Source: JAEYKI01 sp036679405 (GTDB lineage Bacteria; Bacillota; Clostridia; Christensenellales; Christensenellaceae). Taken from it: DNA of 64,000 bases. The position numbers and the translations under genes are program-made. Shown piece by piece: positions 17,191 to 25,138 of the stretch. Each line of letters starts with the position of its first letter. Within the stretch, counting starts at the first letter, position 1. Location: contig JAVBVZ010000002.1 of assembly GCA_036679405.1 (NCBI GenBank), positions 1 to 64,000 on the forward strand. Reading direction: 5' to 3'. Below the pieces are notes generated by a model. It worked only from the letters and a program-made list of their open reading frames with translations, was not told the DNA's origin and did no database searches.

Positions 17191-18257
17191 TCCGCCAGCA
17201 GGATCGCCGCATATACGTCTTCAGGGGTTACTTTAAAAGGCATATTGTGTATAGTTTCTCCCGGCGCGCATGCGGCGTTGGACACTGCCATGATTTTTTC
17301 TTCCGTTACCTCATTTATCCCGATATCCGCAAGGCAGACAGGCAGCCCAACCCGTTTTAAATATTGGATGATATCTTTTATTTCACAAACCGGCGCATTT
17401 TCCAAAACAAGATGGACAATCACGCCAAACGCCACTTTCTCCCCATGATAAAATCGGTGCGTTTCCTTAAGAACAGTCAGTCCGTCATGGATCGAATGGC
17501 ATGCGGCCAGTCCGCTGCTTTCAAATCCGAGCCCGCTGAGCAAAATATTCGCTTCCACGATATTTTCCAGCGCCGTCGTTACCGTATTGTTTTCACATGA
17601 TATTATTGCCTTTTCCGAATCTTCCATAAGGGTTTCAAAACAGGTATGGGCGATTGCATATGCCGCTTTTGTACTTTGCCCGCCCGACATGTTCTTTGCG
17701 CCCGAACGAATGCAGGAACGCGCCTCAAAATACGTTGAGAGGGCGTCTCCCATTCCCGCTGTCAAAAACCGAACGGGCGCATGTGCAATCACCCCGGTAT
17801 CCACCAAAACAACATGTGGATTGTGATTTAAATGAAAATATTCTTCAAACTGCCCGTCTTCCGTGTATATGATGGCCAGCTTGCTGGTCGGCGCATCCGT
17901 GGAAGCAATGGTCGGCACAATGATGACCGGTTTGTTAAGCAGGCCGGCCGCAGCTTTGGCCGTGTCCAGTGCTTTGCCTCCGCCCAGGCCAATAATGGCT
18001 TCACATGCGTTGTCTTCTGCAAGTTTTTGCATCCTTGCAATTTCTTTTTTTGTACATTCCTCATTAAACCCGCTGTAAACAAGTTCAAACGGGTCCGCTT
18101 TCATGGCCTGATCCAATTCATTGCAGACCCTTTCCTGGTCTTCTTTGGAGGCTACCAGCAAAGCCTTTAAGGCATATTGCTTTACATACATTCCCAAATT
18201 GCAAAGTTCGCCTTCGCCCTGAACATACTGAAAAGGCGATATAAAAATTCGTTTCAT
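17169..18257 (-). CDS. gldA: Glycerol dehydrogenase (iron/zinc-type alcohol dehydrogenase)
   Basis: A 362-residue NAD-dependent dehydrogenase of the GldA branch. The nucleotide-binding stretch IIGLGGGKALDTAKA (about 92), PTIASTDAPTSKLAIIYTEDGQF and the metal-ligand region (Asp in GMGDALSTYFEA, His in ACHSIHDGL and in RFYHGEKVAFG) are all in place. It would oxidise glycerol to dihydroxyacetone or reduce related carbonyls. A strong ribosome site (GGGGGAG) precedes the ATG. It stands alone between two minus-strand genes, with a terminator upstream from the epimerase. A related vicinal-diol dehydrogenase activity cannot be excluded. Confidence 0.92.
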   Translation of the reverse strand: MKRIFISPFQYVQGEGELCNLGMYVKQYALKALLVASKEDQERVCNELDQAMKADPFELVYSGFNEECTKKEIARMQKLAEDNACEAIIGLGGGKALDTAKAAAGLLNKPVIIVPTIASTDAPTSKLAIIYTEDGQFEEYFHLNHNPHVVLVDTGVIAHAPVRFLTAGMGDALSTYFEARSCIRSGAKNMSGGQSTKAAYAIAHTCFETLMEDSEKAIISCENNTVTTALENIVEANILLSGLGFESSGLAACHSIHDGLTVLKETHRFYHGEKVAFGVIVHLVLENAPVCEIKDIIQYLKRVGLPVCLADIGINEVTEEKIMAVSNAACAPGETIHNMPFKVTPEDVYAAILLADQLGSRL

Positions 18258-18352
18258 TGCATCTCCCCCCTTACGCTTCCTATTGTTCCGATCCGCTATG
18301 GATATATTAAAATATGCTCCTTATTTTATTTTACTATTATTACAGAAAAAAT

Positions 18353-18390
18353 GCATCAAAAAACGGCAGGACCCATATGGGTCCTGCCGC
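18353..18390 (-). terminator. Intrinsic terminator after the sugar epimerase gene
   Basis: A 26-base perfect palindrome (18364-18389, arms CGGCAGGACCCAT and its complement) is followed on the minus strand by TTTTTTG. It lies 17 bases past the epimerase stop. The plus strand also has a short CTTTT, so it could work both ways. Confidence 0.9.
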
Positions 18391-18406
18391 CTTTTAAAAA
18401 CATTCC

Positions 18407-19255
18407 TTATTTAATTACGCTTTTTAAAAAAGCAAGCCCGTTTTCAGCTAAGTACTCAGGAGAGGGTGCAAATTTGCGCCACAGAGAAGCGGCTTTTGCA
18501 ATTTCTACACAATCCGGAGTAAAAGACTCTATAACACAGTAATCATCATAGTCCGCATCTTTGAGCGCCTGATTGATCGCTTCCCAGTTAAAGTTGTCTT
18601 CTCCGGGCGTTCCGCGGTTATTGGCGCAGGTATGAAAATCAAATATTTTACCCTTTGCAGAACGGATTGCATTTGGAATATTGGATTCTTCAATATTCAT
18701 GTGGAACGTATCAGGCATAAAGCCGACATTGTCCCTGCCGATACGTGCAGCCAAATCAAGCGCCTGTTCCATAGTATTAATAAAATCCGTTTCAAAACGG
18801 TTCAGCGGTTCGATCGCCAGCTTGATTCCTTTTTCTGCGGCATAGTCTGCACATTCCGTAAGATTTTCTACCGCCCAATCCCATTGCTGGGCTTTTTCTT
18901 CCGGAGTAGTCATTCTTGCCTTTCCAACTGCGGAATACAGCGGACCCGACACCACTTCCGCCCCAATTTCTGCGGCCAGGTCTACCAAATCTTTGATGTA
19001 TTGTACGCCTGTTTTTCTGTATTCCGGATTGTCCGACGAAACATCCCTTGTTTCTCCAAAAGCACCGCAGAGGGTTTTGACCTCTATACCGGTTTTGGCC
19101 ATCGCGTCTTTTATTTCCTCCGCATCAATGATCCCGAAATCTTCCACCGCGATTTCATAAATGTCGAAGCCCATATCCTTTGCTTTTTTGAACTGTCCGT
19201 ATGCATCTTTGCCAAACGGCGACTGCCATGCCAGCGAATTAATACCAAATTTCAT
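18407..19255 (-). CDS. Sugar phosphate isomerase/epimerase, tagatose/psicose 3-epimerase type
   Basis: A 282-residue TIM-barrel protein of the AP-endonuclease-2-like superfamily. MKFGINSLAW, KLAIEPLNRFETDFINT (metal-binding Glu), VGFMPDTFHMNIEE (Asp and His ligands) and FHTCANNRGTPGEDNFNW (His ligand and Arg) follow the D-tagatose/D-allulose 3-epimerase pattern closely. It likely interconverts ketoses at C3. A strong ribosome site AAAGGAG precedes the ATG. It appears monocistronic, with a terminator directly downstream. The substrate is not certain. Confidence 0.85.
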   Translation of the reverse strand: MKFGINSLAWQSPFGKDAYGQFKKAKDMGFDIYEIAVEDFGIIDAEEIKDAMAKTGIEVKTLCGAFGETRDVSSDNPEYRKTGVQYIKDLVDLAAEIGAEVVSGPLYSAVGKARMTTPEEKAQQWDWAVENLTECADYAAEKGIKLAIEPLNRFETDFINTMEQALDLAARIGRDNVGFMPDTFHMNIEESNIPNAIRSAKGKIFDFHTCANNRGTPGEDNFNWEAINQALKDADYDDYCVIESFTPDCVEIAKAASLWRKFAPSPEYLAENGLAFLKSVIK

Positions 19256-19325
19256 ATTGTTTCTCCTTTAATTAAATAATTTTTTTATAGTAAAATTTAT
19301 CTTTAAGATCCCGCTTTCCGGGATA

Positions 19326-19817
19326 TTATGACGCAGCCTTCCCGTCCAGGTGAACGTATACGCGCATTCTATGCCAGTCTTTAGTTGCAACCCAAACAGG
19401 AAAACACCAAAGGCGGCATTTATGCTGGCTAACATGAATATTTTCTCCGGAAACGATCACCGGATCAGAAAAAGCAATTTTTTTATCCTCTTCAGAAAAC
19501 AAAACGGCAATCCTGCCCATGATTAGATTGGCCAGTTCGCCAAACGCGTCCCGCATATAAATATGGTCATCGGATAAAGATGAAAAAGGCCTCCGTTTTA
19601 AGGCCACATCTTTGGCCAGATGTTTGTTGATCCTGATCATAACGGTTCCTTGCAATGTTCCCGTGACTGCCGCCATGGCATATATGTCCCCGGCATTGTA
19701 CATAGTGTCTTTCGTACACGGATCCCCTGTATGAACAGGCATTCCTGTAACCAGCTCAACGATATCGGCGCTTCCCTGCATAAATTTGGCGGCATACTGT
19801 TTATCGGTTTTTGTCAT
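19326..19817 (-). CDS. CheX-like (CheC-family) chemotaxis phosphatase-type protein
   Basis: A 163-residue protein. The central MRDAFGELANLIMGRIAVLF matches the CheC/CheX active helix pattern (acidic residue, E-x-x-N, then G), and the flanking GTLQGTVMIRINKHLAK and FSDPVIVSGENIHVS fit the strands of this fold. Such proteins remove phosphate from CheY-like response regulators. No CheY or kinase is adjacent; a CheW and a receptor occur 7 kb away. The ATG has GGAG as ribosome site. Which response regulator it serves cannot be told. Confidence 0.6.
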   Translation of the reverse strand: MTKTDKQYAAKFMQGSADIVELVTGMPVHTGDPCTKDTMYNAGDIYAMAAVTGTLQGTVMIRINKHLAKDVALKRRPFSSLSDDHIYMRDAFGELANLIMGRIAVLFSEEDKKIAFSDPVIVSGENIHVSQHKCRLWCFPVWVATKDWHRMRVYVHLDGKAAS

Positions 19818-20045
19818 TTTTACTCCATTTTGAAAGCGACGATTTGCCGGCGTTTGGCAGTGTTTTTATTGAATGCAGTTCTCTTTTGCTGTTGGTAATA
19901 TTTTAACACAAGTAGAAAAACAAATCAAAAAAACCTTACGAAAAAACTGGGGGCAGGCAGGCTTTACTTCCGCAAAAAAGCAGGGATTTGTAAATGACGG
20001 CAAGGCAGCCGCCAGGCCCTAAATTCTGTTAAAGGTCCCGTAAAG

Positions 20046-20083
20046 GTAAAAAAGGCCCCATCCGGTTTTCAGATGGAGCAGTT
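20046..20083 (-). terminator. Intrinsic terminator after the 3D-domain gene
   Basis: Minus strand: GCTCCATC-(loop)-GATGGGGC with one mismatch, then TTTTTT. It starts a few bases after the stop of the secreted 3D-domain gene. The gap from here to the CheX-like gene holds nothing else I can support. Confidence 0.8.
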
Positions 20084-20085
20084 TT

Positions 20086-20511
20086 TTAATCAACAACCCA
20101 TATGTGGCAATTTCGCAGTCCCCAGGCGTTCATTTCGCCGGCGCTTCCTACCAGCAGGTCGATCCTGCCTTTCATACATCCGGTATCCTCTACCTTTCTG
20201 TAAATCAATTGGTTGTCTGTCATGATGAGTATTGTTTTTCCCAGCAAGTCAGACCCGGTCGGGCAAGCCACAATGTCTCCAACAAGCTGATCCAGTGGTT
20301 GTCCTTTGTAATTGTTTGTATAGCTGTCTTCATTTGGGTAGTATGCTGAAACGCAGATGTTTCCTACGTATTCAAGGCCTTCAGTATCGTAAAGTTCTGT
20401 GCTAAAAGATTGAGTTTCGTCTGATACGGAATCGGCAGTTTGTGCGTTAGCAGTCGTTGTGGCAAAAAAAAATACCAAAACGGCAACTAACAAGATTATC
20501 GTTTTCCTCAA
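20086..20511 (-). CDS. Secreted 3D-domain protein (MltA/RpfB-type catalytic fold)
   Basis: A 141-residue protein with a signal peptide (MRKTIILLVAVLVFFFATTTANA, cut near residue 23) and a C-terminal 3D domain: NICVSAYYPNE at the start, VACPTGSDLLGKTILI, and the acidic cluster in VEDTGCMKGRIDLLVGS. 3D domains carry conserved aspartates of lytic transglycosylases and occur in cell-wall and resuscitation proteins. The start appears to be TTG at 20511 with a purine-rich site upstream. It is a single gene with its own terminator. It probably acts on peptidoglycan outside the cell, but enzymatic activity of such short forms is not established. Confidence 0.75.
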   Translation of the reverse strand: MRKTIILLVAVLVFFFATTTANAQTADSVSDETQSFSTELYDTEGLEYVGNICVSAYYPNEDSYTNNYKGQPLDQLVGDIVACPTGSDLLGKTILIMTDNQLIYRKVEDTGCMKGRIDLLVGSAGEMNAWGLRNCHIWVVD

Positions 20512-20717
20512 TATCCTTTTTTTCTCCTCATGTTTTTTTATTTTGTGCTTTTACCATGATGAAGGCTAGATTATATACGATTTTGCGGATAAAGTCAAAT
20601 TTTCAAAGGATTTCTCCTTGCATATTGCTCCTATCCGCAATGTTTTTTACGTGTGAATCTGATAGATATCTACAATATTTTTGGCAATAATATTTAAAAA
20701 AGCAGCCGTTTTTTTAA

Positions 20718-20888
20718 GCCCGGTTGCCCCCTAAAAAACAAACGAAACACCCTTTACGCCGTGACTTAATTGACACAGGATTTGGCATCCATTTTCCTAT
20801 TCGCAAATTACCCAATAGCTTTGGTTTAGAAACAGGGTTGGAATGGCATCCGCCTGAAAAGAAAGAAGTTGCCAAGTTCAAAATATGA
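20718..20888 (+). pseudogene. Coding-like relic frame upstream of the EamA gene
   Basis: An open stretch of 56 codons ends in TGA at 20886. Its residues, including DTGFGIHFPIRKLPNSFGLE and then TGLEWHPPEKKEVAKFKI, look like the C-terminal end of a real protein, but there is no ATG and no ribosome site. I do not recognise the family. It lies in a 575-base gene-free stretch (20512-21086) that otherwise holds the promoter and hairpin of the next gene. Confidence 0.3.
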
Positions 20889-20966
20889 GGGTTTTCGTTT
20901 TATAGAGTGATTTTGCTACCACGCGATTCTCCGGCGATCGTCATGATTGTTTTTTTACTATTCCTA

Positions 20967-21011
20967 TTGACTTTCAAAACCGTATGTGCTGTAATATCAT
21001 AATGATATAAT
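20967..21011 (+). promoter_or_regulatory. Promoter region of the EamA transporter gene
   Basis: TTGACT (20967-20972), 17 bases, TGTAAT (20990-20995) is a plausible promoter; a second, extended -10 element TGATATAAT (21003-21011) follows closely. Transcripts from either would begin just before the hairpin at 21029. Confidence 0.5.
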
Positions 21012-21028
21012 CATCGGGTGAGCACCTA

Positions 21029-21061
21029 CCGTATGCAAGGCTATCTTGCATGCGGTTTTTT
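21029..21061 (+). terminator. Terminator-like hairpin in the EamA leader
   Basis: CCGTATGCAAG and CTTGCATGCGG form an 11-pair stem (one G-T pair) with loop GCTAT, followed by TTTTTT. It sits between a good promoter and the gene's ATG at 21087, so it would stop most transcripts unless regulated. It could be an attenuator, or simply end an older upstream transcript. Confidence 0.65.
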
Positions 21062-21086
21062 ATTATATAAGATAGGATCTCTGCTA

Positions 21087-22004
21087 ATGAAACAAACAAA
21101 AAAAGGAGCGCTCATGCTTCTGTTGGCGGCACTGATATGGGGGATGGCTTTCGCGGCGCAGACCTCTGCTTCTGATGAGATTGGGGCGTTCACCTTCAAT
21201 GCCTCACGTTCGATTATCGCTGCTTTTTTTTTGCTTGCAGTAAGCAGGTTTCGAAATTTTTTCAAAAAAACGCCTATAGTAAAACCTAAAAAGGCATATT
21301 TTAAACACATGCTGTTCGGCGGAGCAATTTGTGGCATTATTCTGTTTTTTGCTGTAAACTTTCAACAATTTGGTATTGCTGCTTATCCCGAAGAGGCGGC
21401 AGCCTCCGGAAGAGCCGGGTTTCTTACCGCCACTTATGTAATTATGGTTGCTCTTTGTACATGGATTTCGGGTAAAAAGCTACACCCTAATGTTCTGATT
21501 GCAACAGTGGTTTGTATCATCGGCATGAGTATGCTCTGTCTTTCGGATGGTTTCTACGGCATTTATCTCGGTGATATATTGGTATTGGTTAGCGCGGCTT
21601 TCTTTACTGCTTATATTTTGATTATTGACCATTTTTCAAACCTGGACAGTATCAATATGTCCTGCATACAGTTTTTTGTATGCGGAACTCTTTCGTTGAT
21701 TGCTATGTTCATATTTGAAAAACCGAATACAGATGCATTGCTTGCTGCCTGGTTACCTATTTTATACACAGGCATTTTCTCAAGCGGCGTCGGATATACT
21801 CTGCAAATAGTCGGCCAGAAATATACCCAACCTGCGACGGCATCTATTATCATGAGCTTGGAATCGGTATTTGCCGCCCTTGCAGGCTGGTTTATATTAA
21901 AAGAATGCTTGAATGAAAGCGAGTTGATCGGCTGTGCCTTGGTATTCTTTGCCGTTATTTTGGCACAAATTCCAGGGTTAAAGAAAAAACAAACCCAATT
22001 ATAA
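21087..22004 (+). CDS. EamA-family (DMT superfamily) transporter
   Basis: A 305-residue membrane protein with about ten helices in two EamA repeats. The first begins GALMLLLAALIWGMAFAAQ and the second GDILVLVSAAFFTAYILIIDHF, ending with the typical SLESVFAALAGWFILKECL. Such transporters carry metabolites or drugs across the membrane. I start it at ATG 21087, directly at the usual family start; an upstream GTG frame at 21018 runs through the terminator hairpin and is not believable. The ribosome site AGGAT is modest. It lies on the plus strand between minus-strand genes. Confidence 0.9.
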   Translation: MKQTKKGALMLLLAALIWGMAFAAQTSASDEIGAFTFNASRSIIAAFFLLAVSRFRNFFKKTPIVKPKKAYFKHMLFGGAICGIILFFAVNFQQFGIAAYPEEAAASGRAGFLTATYVIMVALCTWISGKKLHPNVLIATVVCIIGMSMLCLSDGFYGIYLGDILVLVSAAFFTAYILIIDHFSNLDSINMSCIQFFVCGTLSLIAMFIFEKPNTDALLAAWLPILYTGIFSSGVGYTLQIVGQKYTQPATASIIMSLESVFAALAGWFILKECLNESELIGCALVFFAVILAQIPGLKKKQTQL

Positions 22005-22027
22005 CCGCACCCACCACTTTTTAAAAT

Positions 22028-22168
22028 TTAATCCCTCCCGGAATGGTACGATGATCTATCCCTACTGTCTGCAAATTCAATACCCCGAGCAGCTATCACC
22101 TTTTTCTGAAACCTTGCGTTTAACCCTGAAGTTATATTTTTAAAATCACAGAAAGACGGTTTGCTCAT
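22028..22168 (-). other. Short open frame, possible relic (46 codons)
   Basis: On the minus strand an ATG at 22168 opens a frame of 46 residues (MSKPSFCDFKNITSGLNARF and on to SSYHSGRD) ending at a TAA. There is no ribosome site. The sequence looks protein-like but is too short to trust. The rest of the gap between the EamA gene and the acyltransferase shows nothing else. Confidence 0.2.
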
Positions 22169-22197
22169 GTAAAAAACTTGTTTGCTAAATTCATATA

Positions 22198-23334
22198 TTA
22201 CATTATTTTTTTGAGAAGCGGTATTCTACGCACAATAAAGTGCGCTGCAAGAAAAACAAGCGGAAGGCAAACAATAACCATGACGGCAAACTTGGCCGCG
22301 GGCGGCAGCGCAAGCGGCCTAAGCAGCAGCGCGGCGCCTATGATGATGGGGGTATGAAATACATAGACCGCAAAAGAATTGTCCGACAGCGTTTTTATAA
22401 ATTTGCTCTGCCGGTTCAGTTTTTCCCGAAAAACAACGATCAGCCCGATATCCAGCGCGATTGCAACCGCGGATTCCCAAAGGCAGTAGGCGGCGCTTTG
22501 CCAGGTAAAACCGCCGTACAAAGCACTGGTACTGCCCATCCAACCACCGGTCGCTCCCATTAAAATCAGCCAGCTGAGCGATCCGACCACGATTCCGCAA
22601 ACAAGCCATTTCTTGCCGGATTCATAGGTGATTTGGGCAAACAGATTGTGCCTGTAAGCCAGGATTCCCATGATAAACAAAGGAATATATTGCCCAAAAT
22701 AGCCCAAAAGAAAATTATAATAGTTTATCCCGGCACCCGCGCCCAGCCGAATTGCAAACATGAAGGACGCGACGATCAAAATAAGAAGCCAGATATTCTT
22801 TTTTTTAAGAGCGAATCCCTTCTTTTCCTTCGGTTCCCTTTTGGGGATGACCGCGTAGATGGCGGTGAAAAACAGCAGCACCACCAAAAACCAGATGGGG
22901 CCGGGCCCGCTAAGAAAACCTAAGTTGCCAAGGTAACCGGCAGCGTAAAAATGCCCGAAATCCGGATATATGCCGGCATACCCGCCAATTTCAAAATAGA
23001 CTACCAGCGGGTTTATTATGAGCAAATATATAAGCGCAGGGATCCCCAGGCGCACCGCCCGGTCATGGATGAATTTTTGATAGCCCTTATTGTCATAGGA
23101 TTTGGGAACAAAGTATCCCGCAATAAGGAACAAAAGGCCCATAACAAAACTCTGCACCATGGACTGAAAATAATTAAACCCGATCGCCTGCGCCGGGCTG
23201 AGCGCGGCGCCCTCTATATAAAACCAGCTTCCAAGTCCGCTGTACGTCACCGCAATATGATAAACAACAACCAGCACAATAACCAGGAGCCTTATATTAT
23301 CGATGTATAAAAGCCTTTCTTTTTTTGCCTCCAT
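22198..23334 (-). CDS. Membrane acyltransferase family 3 protein
   Basis: A 378-residue protein with about ten membrane helices. The start ERLLYIDNIRLLVIVLVVVYHIAVTYSG carries the Asp and the helix-1 His typical of acyltransferase-3 enzymes, which acylate sugars, peptidoglycan or polysaccharides at the membrane. The ATG at 23334 follows GGGAGGG at good distance; a longer frame to 23466 runs through the duplicated junction and is not used. The region upstream carries a relic of the guaA 3' end, showing that this gene once followed guaA. Confidence 0.88.
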   Translation of the reverse strand: MEAKKERLLYIDNIRLLVIVLVVVYHIAVTYSGLGSWFYIEGAALSPAQAIGFNYFQSMVQSFVMGLLFLIAGYFVPKSYDNKGYQKFIHDRAVRLGIPALIYLLIINPLVVYFEIGGYAGIYPDFGHFYAAGYLGNLGFLSGPGPIWFLVVLLFFTAIYAVIPKREPKEKKGFALKKKNIWLLILIVASFMFAIRLGAGAGINYYNFLLGYFGQYIPLFIMGILAYRHNLFAQITYESGKKWLVCGIVVGSLSWLILMGATGGWMGSTSALYGGFTWQSAAYCLWESAVAIALDIGLIVVFREKLNRQSKFIKTLSDNSFAVYVFHTPIIIGAALLLRPLALPPAAKFAVMVIVCLPLVFLAAHFIVRRIPLLKKIM

Positions 23335-23493
23335 GAAACCCTCCCGTATCAGGCCCGGATGAGATATTTGCAGACAAGGACAGCCGCGGTCATGTAAACC
23401 GCGTCCATTACAGAGATTTACATCATTATAACATAAAACCCGCAGGCTGTTTTGCCCGTGGACCATGATTTGCCTTTCTTGCTCCCACCCGAT
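23319..23493. repeat. Duplicated guaA/acyltransferase junction, copy A
   Basis: This stretch is similar to 29296-29421. Shared blocks are GCCTCCATGA (the acyltransferase start), ATCAGG, ATTTACATCATTATA, AACCCGCAGGC or ACCCGCAGGC, CATGATTTG and CTCCCAC-CGAT, the last corresponding to the final codons of guaA. Here the acyltransferase start is functional and the guaA end is a relic. This copy also has about 50 extra bases with a small hairpin (CGCGGTCATGTAAACCGCG). Confidence 0.8.
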
Positions 23494-23657
23494 AAATATG
23501 AGTTTATTATACCGGATTTTGCGATTAAAGAGGTGTTTTTATTATATGGATTTGCCTTCTTCCTTCAAAAAATCCCGCTTATCAATATCAAAATAATATC
23601 ATACAATTGACTGAAGATACCTCTTGAACATCAGAAAGGAGGAACCGTCCCCTTCTC

Positions 23658-24710
23658 TTATTGCCTGTGCAGTATTTTGACGATCCGATCATAAACGATA
23701 TCTGAAAGCCAGATTGTGTTTTCGCCGGTTGTACTCACAAACTGAACTACGACCGTATCAATGTCCTCGTGATAGCGTGCGATACTGTAGTATCCCGGTA
23801 ACCAGCCCGTATGTCCGTACTCGTAAATAGAGGAGTAAATAGCCTGCTCCTCTTCGTTCAGCAACGAGCCGTCATTCAACGCTCTTAAAAATATACCAAC
23901 GTCCTGTGCCGTTGCGATCATCGATCCTCCCGGGATTATAAAATCAAGCTGCCTGTTATCAAAATCATACCCATACCAATACCCACTGGCAACATCTTCG
24001 AAATCTACCTGGCTGAGCGAAAAGTATGTATTCGTTAGACCTAGAGGCGCCAAAATTTCCCTGTTTATATATTGCTGGTGACTGTATCCCAATACTTTGT
24101 CCAGGATACGGCCAATTAACAAATAATTTGTATTTGAATAACTATAGCGGGTATCAGGCTTAAAATCTGCAGGTTTATCCAATACCAGTTCCAGATCTTT
24201 GTTGACGTCGGCCTGCGGAGTGAACCAATCAAATCCATCCTGGTCAATAAAATCAGGGATACCGCTGCGATGCCGGAGCATCATTCTCAGCGTAATCTGA
24301 TCCGCATATTCAATTCTTCCAGCAAGTTCAGGCAAGTAATCAGCGAGCGTATCATCCAGCGATAAACTCCGGCTATTGACTAATTTAGCGGTAGCGGCGG
24401 CGATATACAACTTGCTGATACTGGCAATTTTAAATAAGGCATGCGGATCGGCCGTCACTTTGGTTTCTTTGTTTTTCCAGCCGGCAGAATAAAATGCCGG
24501 CGCCTTGCCGGATTGATCAACATAAACGATAATACCATCCAGCCCATGATCCGCAGCAATATCGACTTGCTCCTGCACCGTATCCGGTAATGGCGCCGCC
24601 CATACCGATACCAGGTCTAAAGACATAGGTGTGAATAGCATAATACATACTATTGCCACGAAGGGCGTAATGATTCTAAGTATTCGAACGATGCGTTTCT
24701 TGTTTTGCAT
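23658..24710 (-). CDS. Membrane-anchored serine hydrolase (class C beta-lactamase/DD-peptidase type)
   Basis: A 350-residue protein with an N-terminal membrane segment or signal (about 10-38). The catalytic Ser-x-x-Lys is SISK in LFKIASISKLYIAAA (about 95), the Tyr-x-Asn is YSN in TRYSYSNTNYLLIG (about 194), and the HxG-type motif is GHTG near residue 297. Such enzymes include D-alanyl carboxypeptidases, esterases and penicillin-binding relatives and act outside the membrane. The ribosome site is GGAGAGGG. It is a single gene inside the block between the two duplicated junction copies. The physiological substrate is unknown. Confidence 0.88.
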   Translation of the reverse strand: MQNKKRIVRILRIITPFVAIVCIMLFTPMSLDLVSVWAAPLPDTVQEQVDIAADHGLDGIIVYVDQSGKAPAFYSAGWKNKETKVTADPHALFKIASISKLYIAAATAKLVNSRSLSLDDTLADYLPELAGRIEYADQITLRMMLRHRSGIPDFIDQDGFDWFTPQADVNKDLELVLDKPADFKPDTRYSYSNTNYLLIGRILDKVLGYSHQQYINREILAPLGLTNTYFSLSQVDFEDVASGYWYGYDFDNRQLDFIIPGGSMIATAQDVGIFLRALNDGSLLNEEEQAIYSSIYEYGHTGWLPGYYSIARYHEDIDTVVVQFVSTTGENTIWLSDIVYDRIVKILHRQ

Positions 24711-24913
24711 TTACGATTCCCTCTCCAGGCCGCCCGGCTGAACATAACCGGGTGATTTTGTATAATATCCTATATTCTAAAGATGAATATACCGGCAGCT
24801 ATCTTTATATATTTTATCTTGGCTTACAACTTTACTGTACATTTGATTATATACTATATAAACTGTTTAATGAGAATATATGCACATTCAAGAAAAGTAG
24901 GTTTGGAACACAA

Positions 24914-25066
24914 CTAACCTATCAAATCTTCTTTGATTGATTGCATATCCGGCCTTGCCTGACATAACTTCAAAAATTGTTCATATACTTTCCCGTTGCC
25001 GTTGCCAGCATAAGACGTTATTACGCCGCGCGGGGATCTTTGCAAAATAGCCGTGAAACTGCGGAA
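24914..25066 (-). pseudogene. Coding-like relic between serine hydrolase and orphan regulator
   Basis: A minus-strand frame without a start reads 50 residues, including SPRGVITSYAGNGNGKVYEQ and then FLKLCQARPDMQSIKEDLIG before a TAG. The composition is that of a real protein end. The 428-base gap (24711-25138) also holds an A/T-rich stretch near 24750-24900 and a CCCTCT...AGAGGG hairpin near 25065-25100 that may end transcription of the regulator gene. I do not recognise the family. Confidence 0.3.
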
Positions 25067-25138
25067 TTACCCCTCTGAAGGCAGCGGCTTCCCAAGAGGG
25101 CCCACAATAATTCCTCCCGTATTGATGTGACGGAAGAT

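Noticed and set aside
21018..21086. Upstream GTG start for the EamA transporter
   Set aside because: The extension runs through the terminator hairpin and adds residues not seen in this family.
24752..24940. 62-codon plus-strand frame rich in Tyr, Leu and Ile
   Set aside because: It lies in an A/T-rich gap, has no ribosome site, and its composition is what A/T-rich noise gives.
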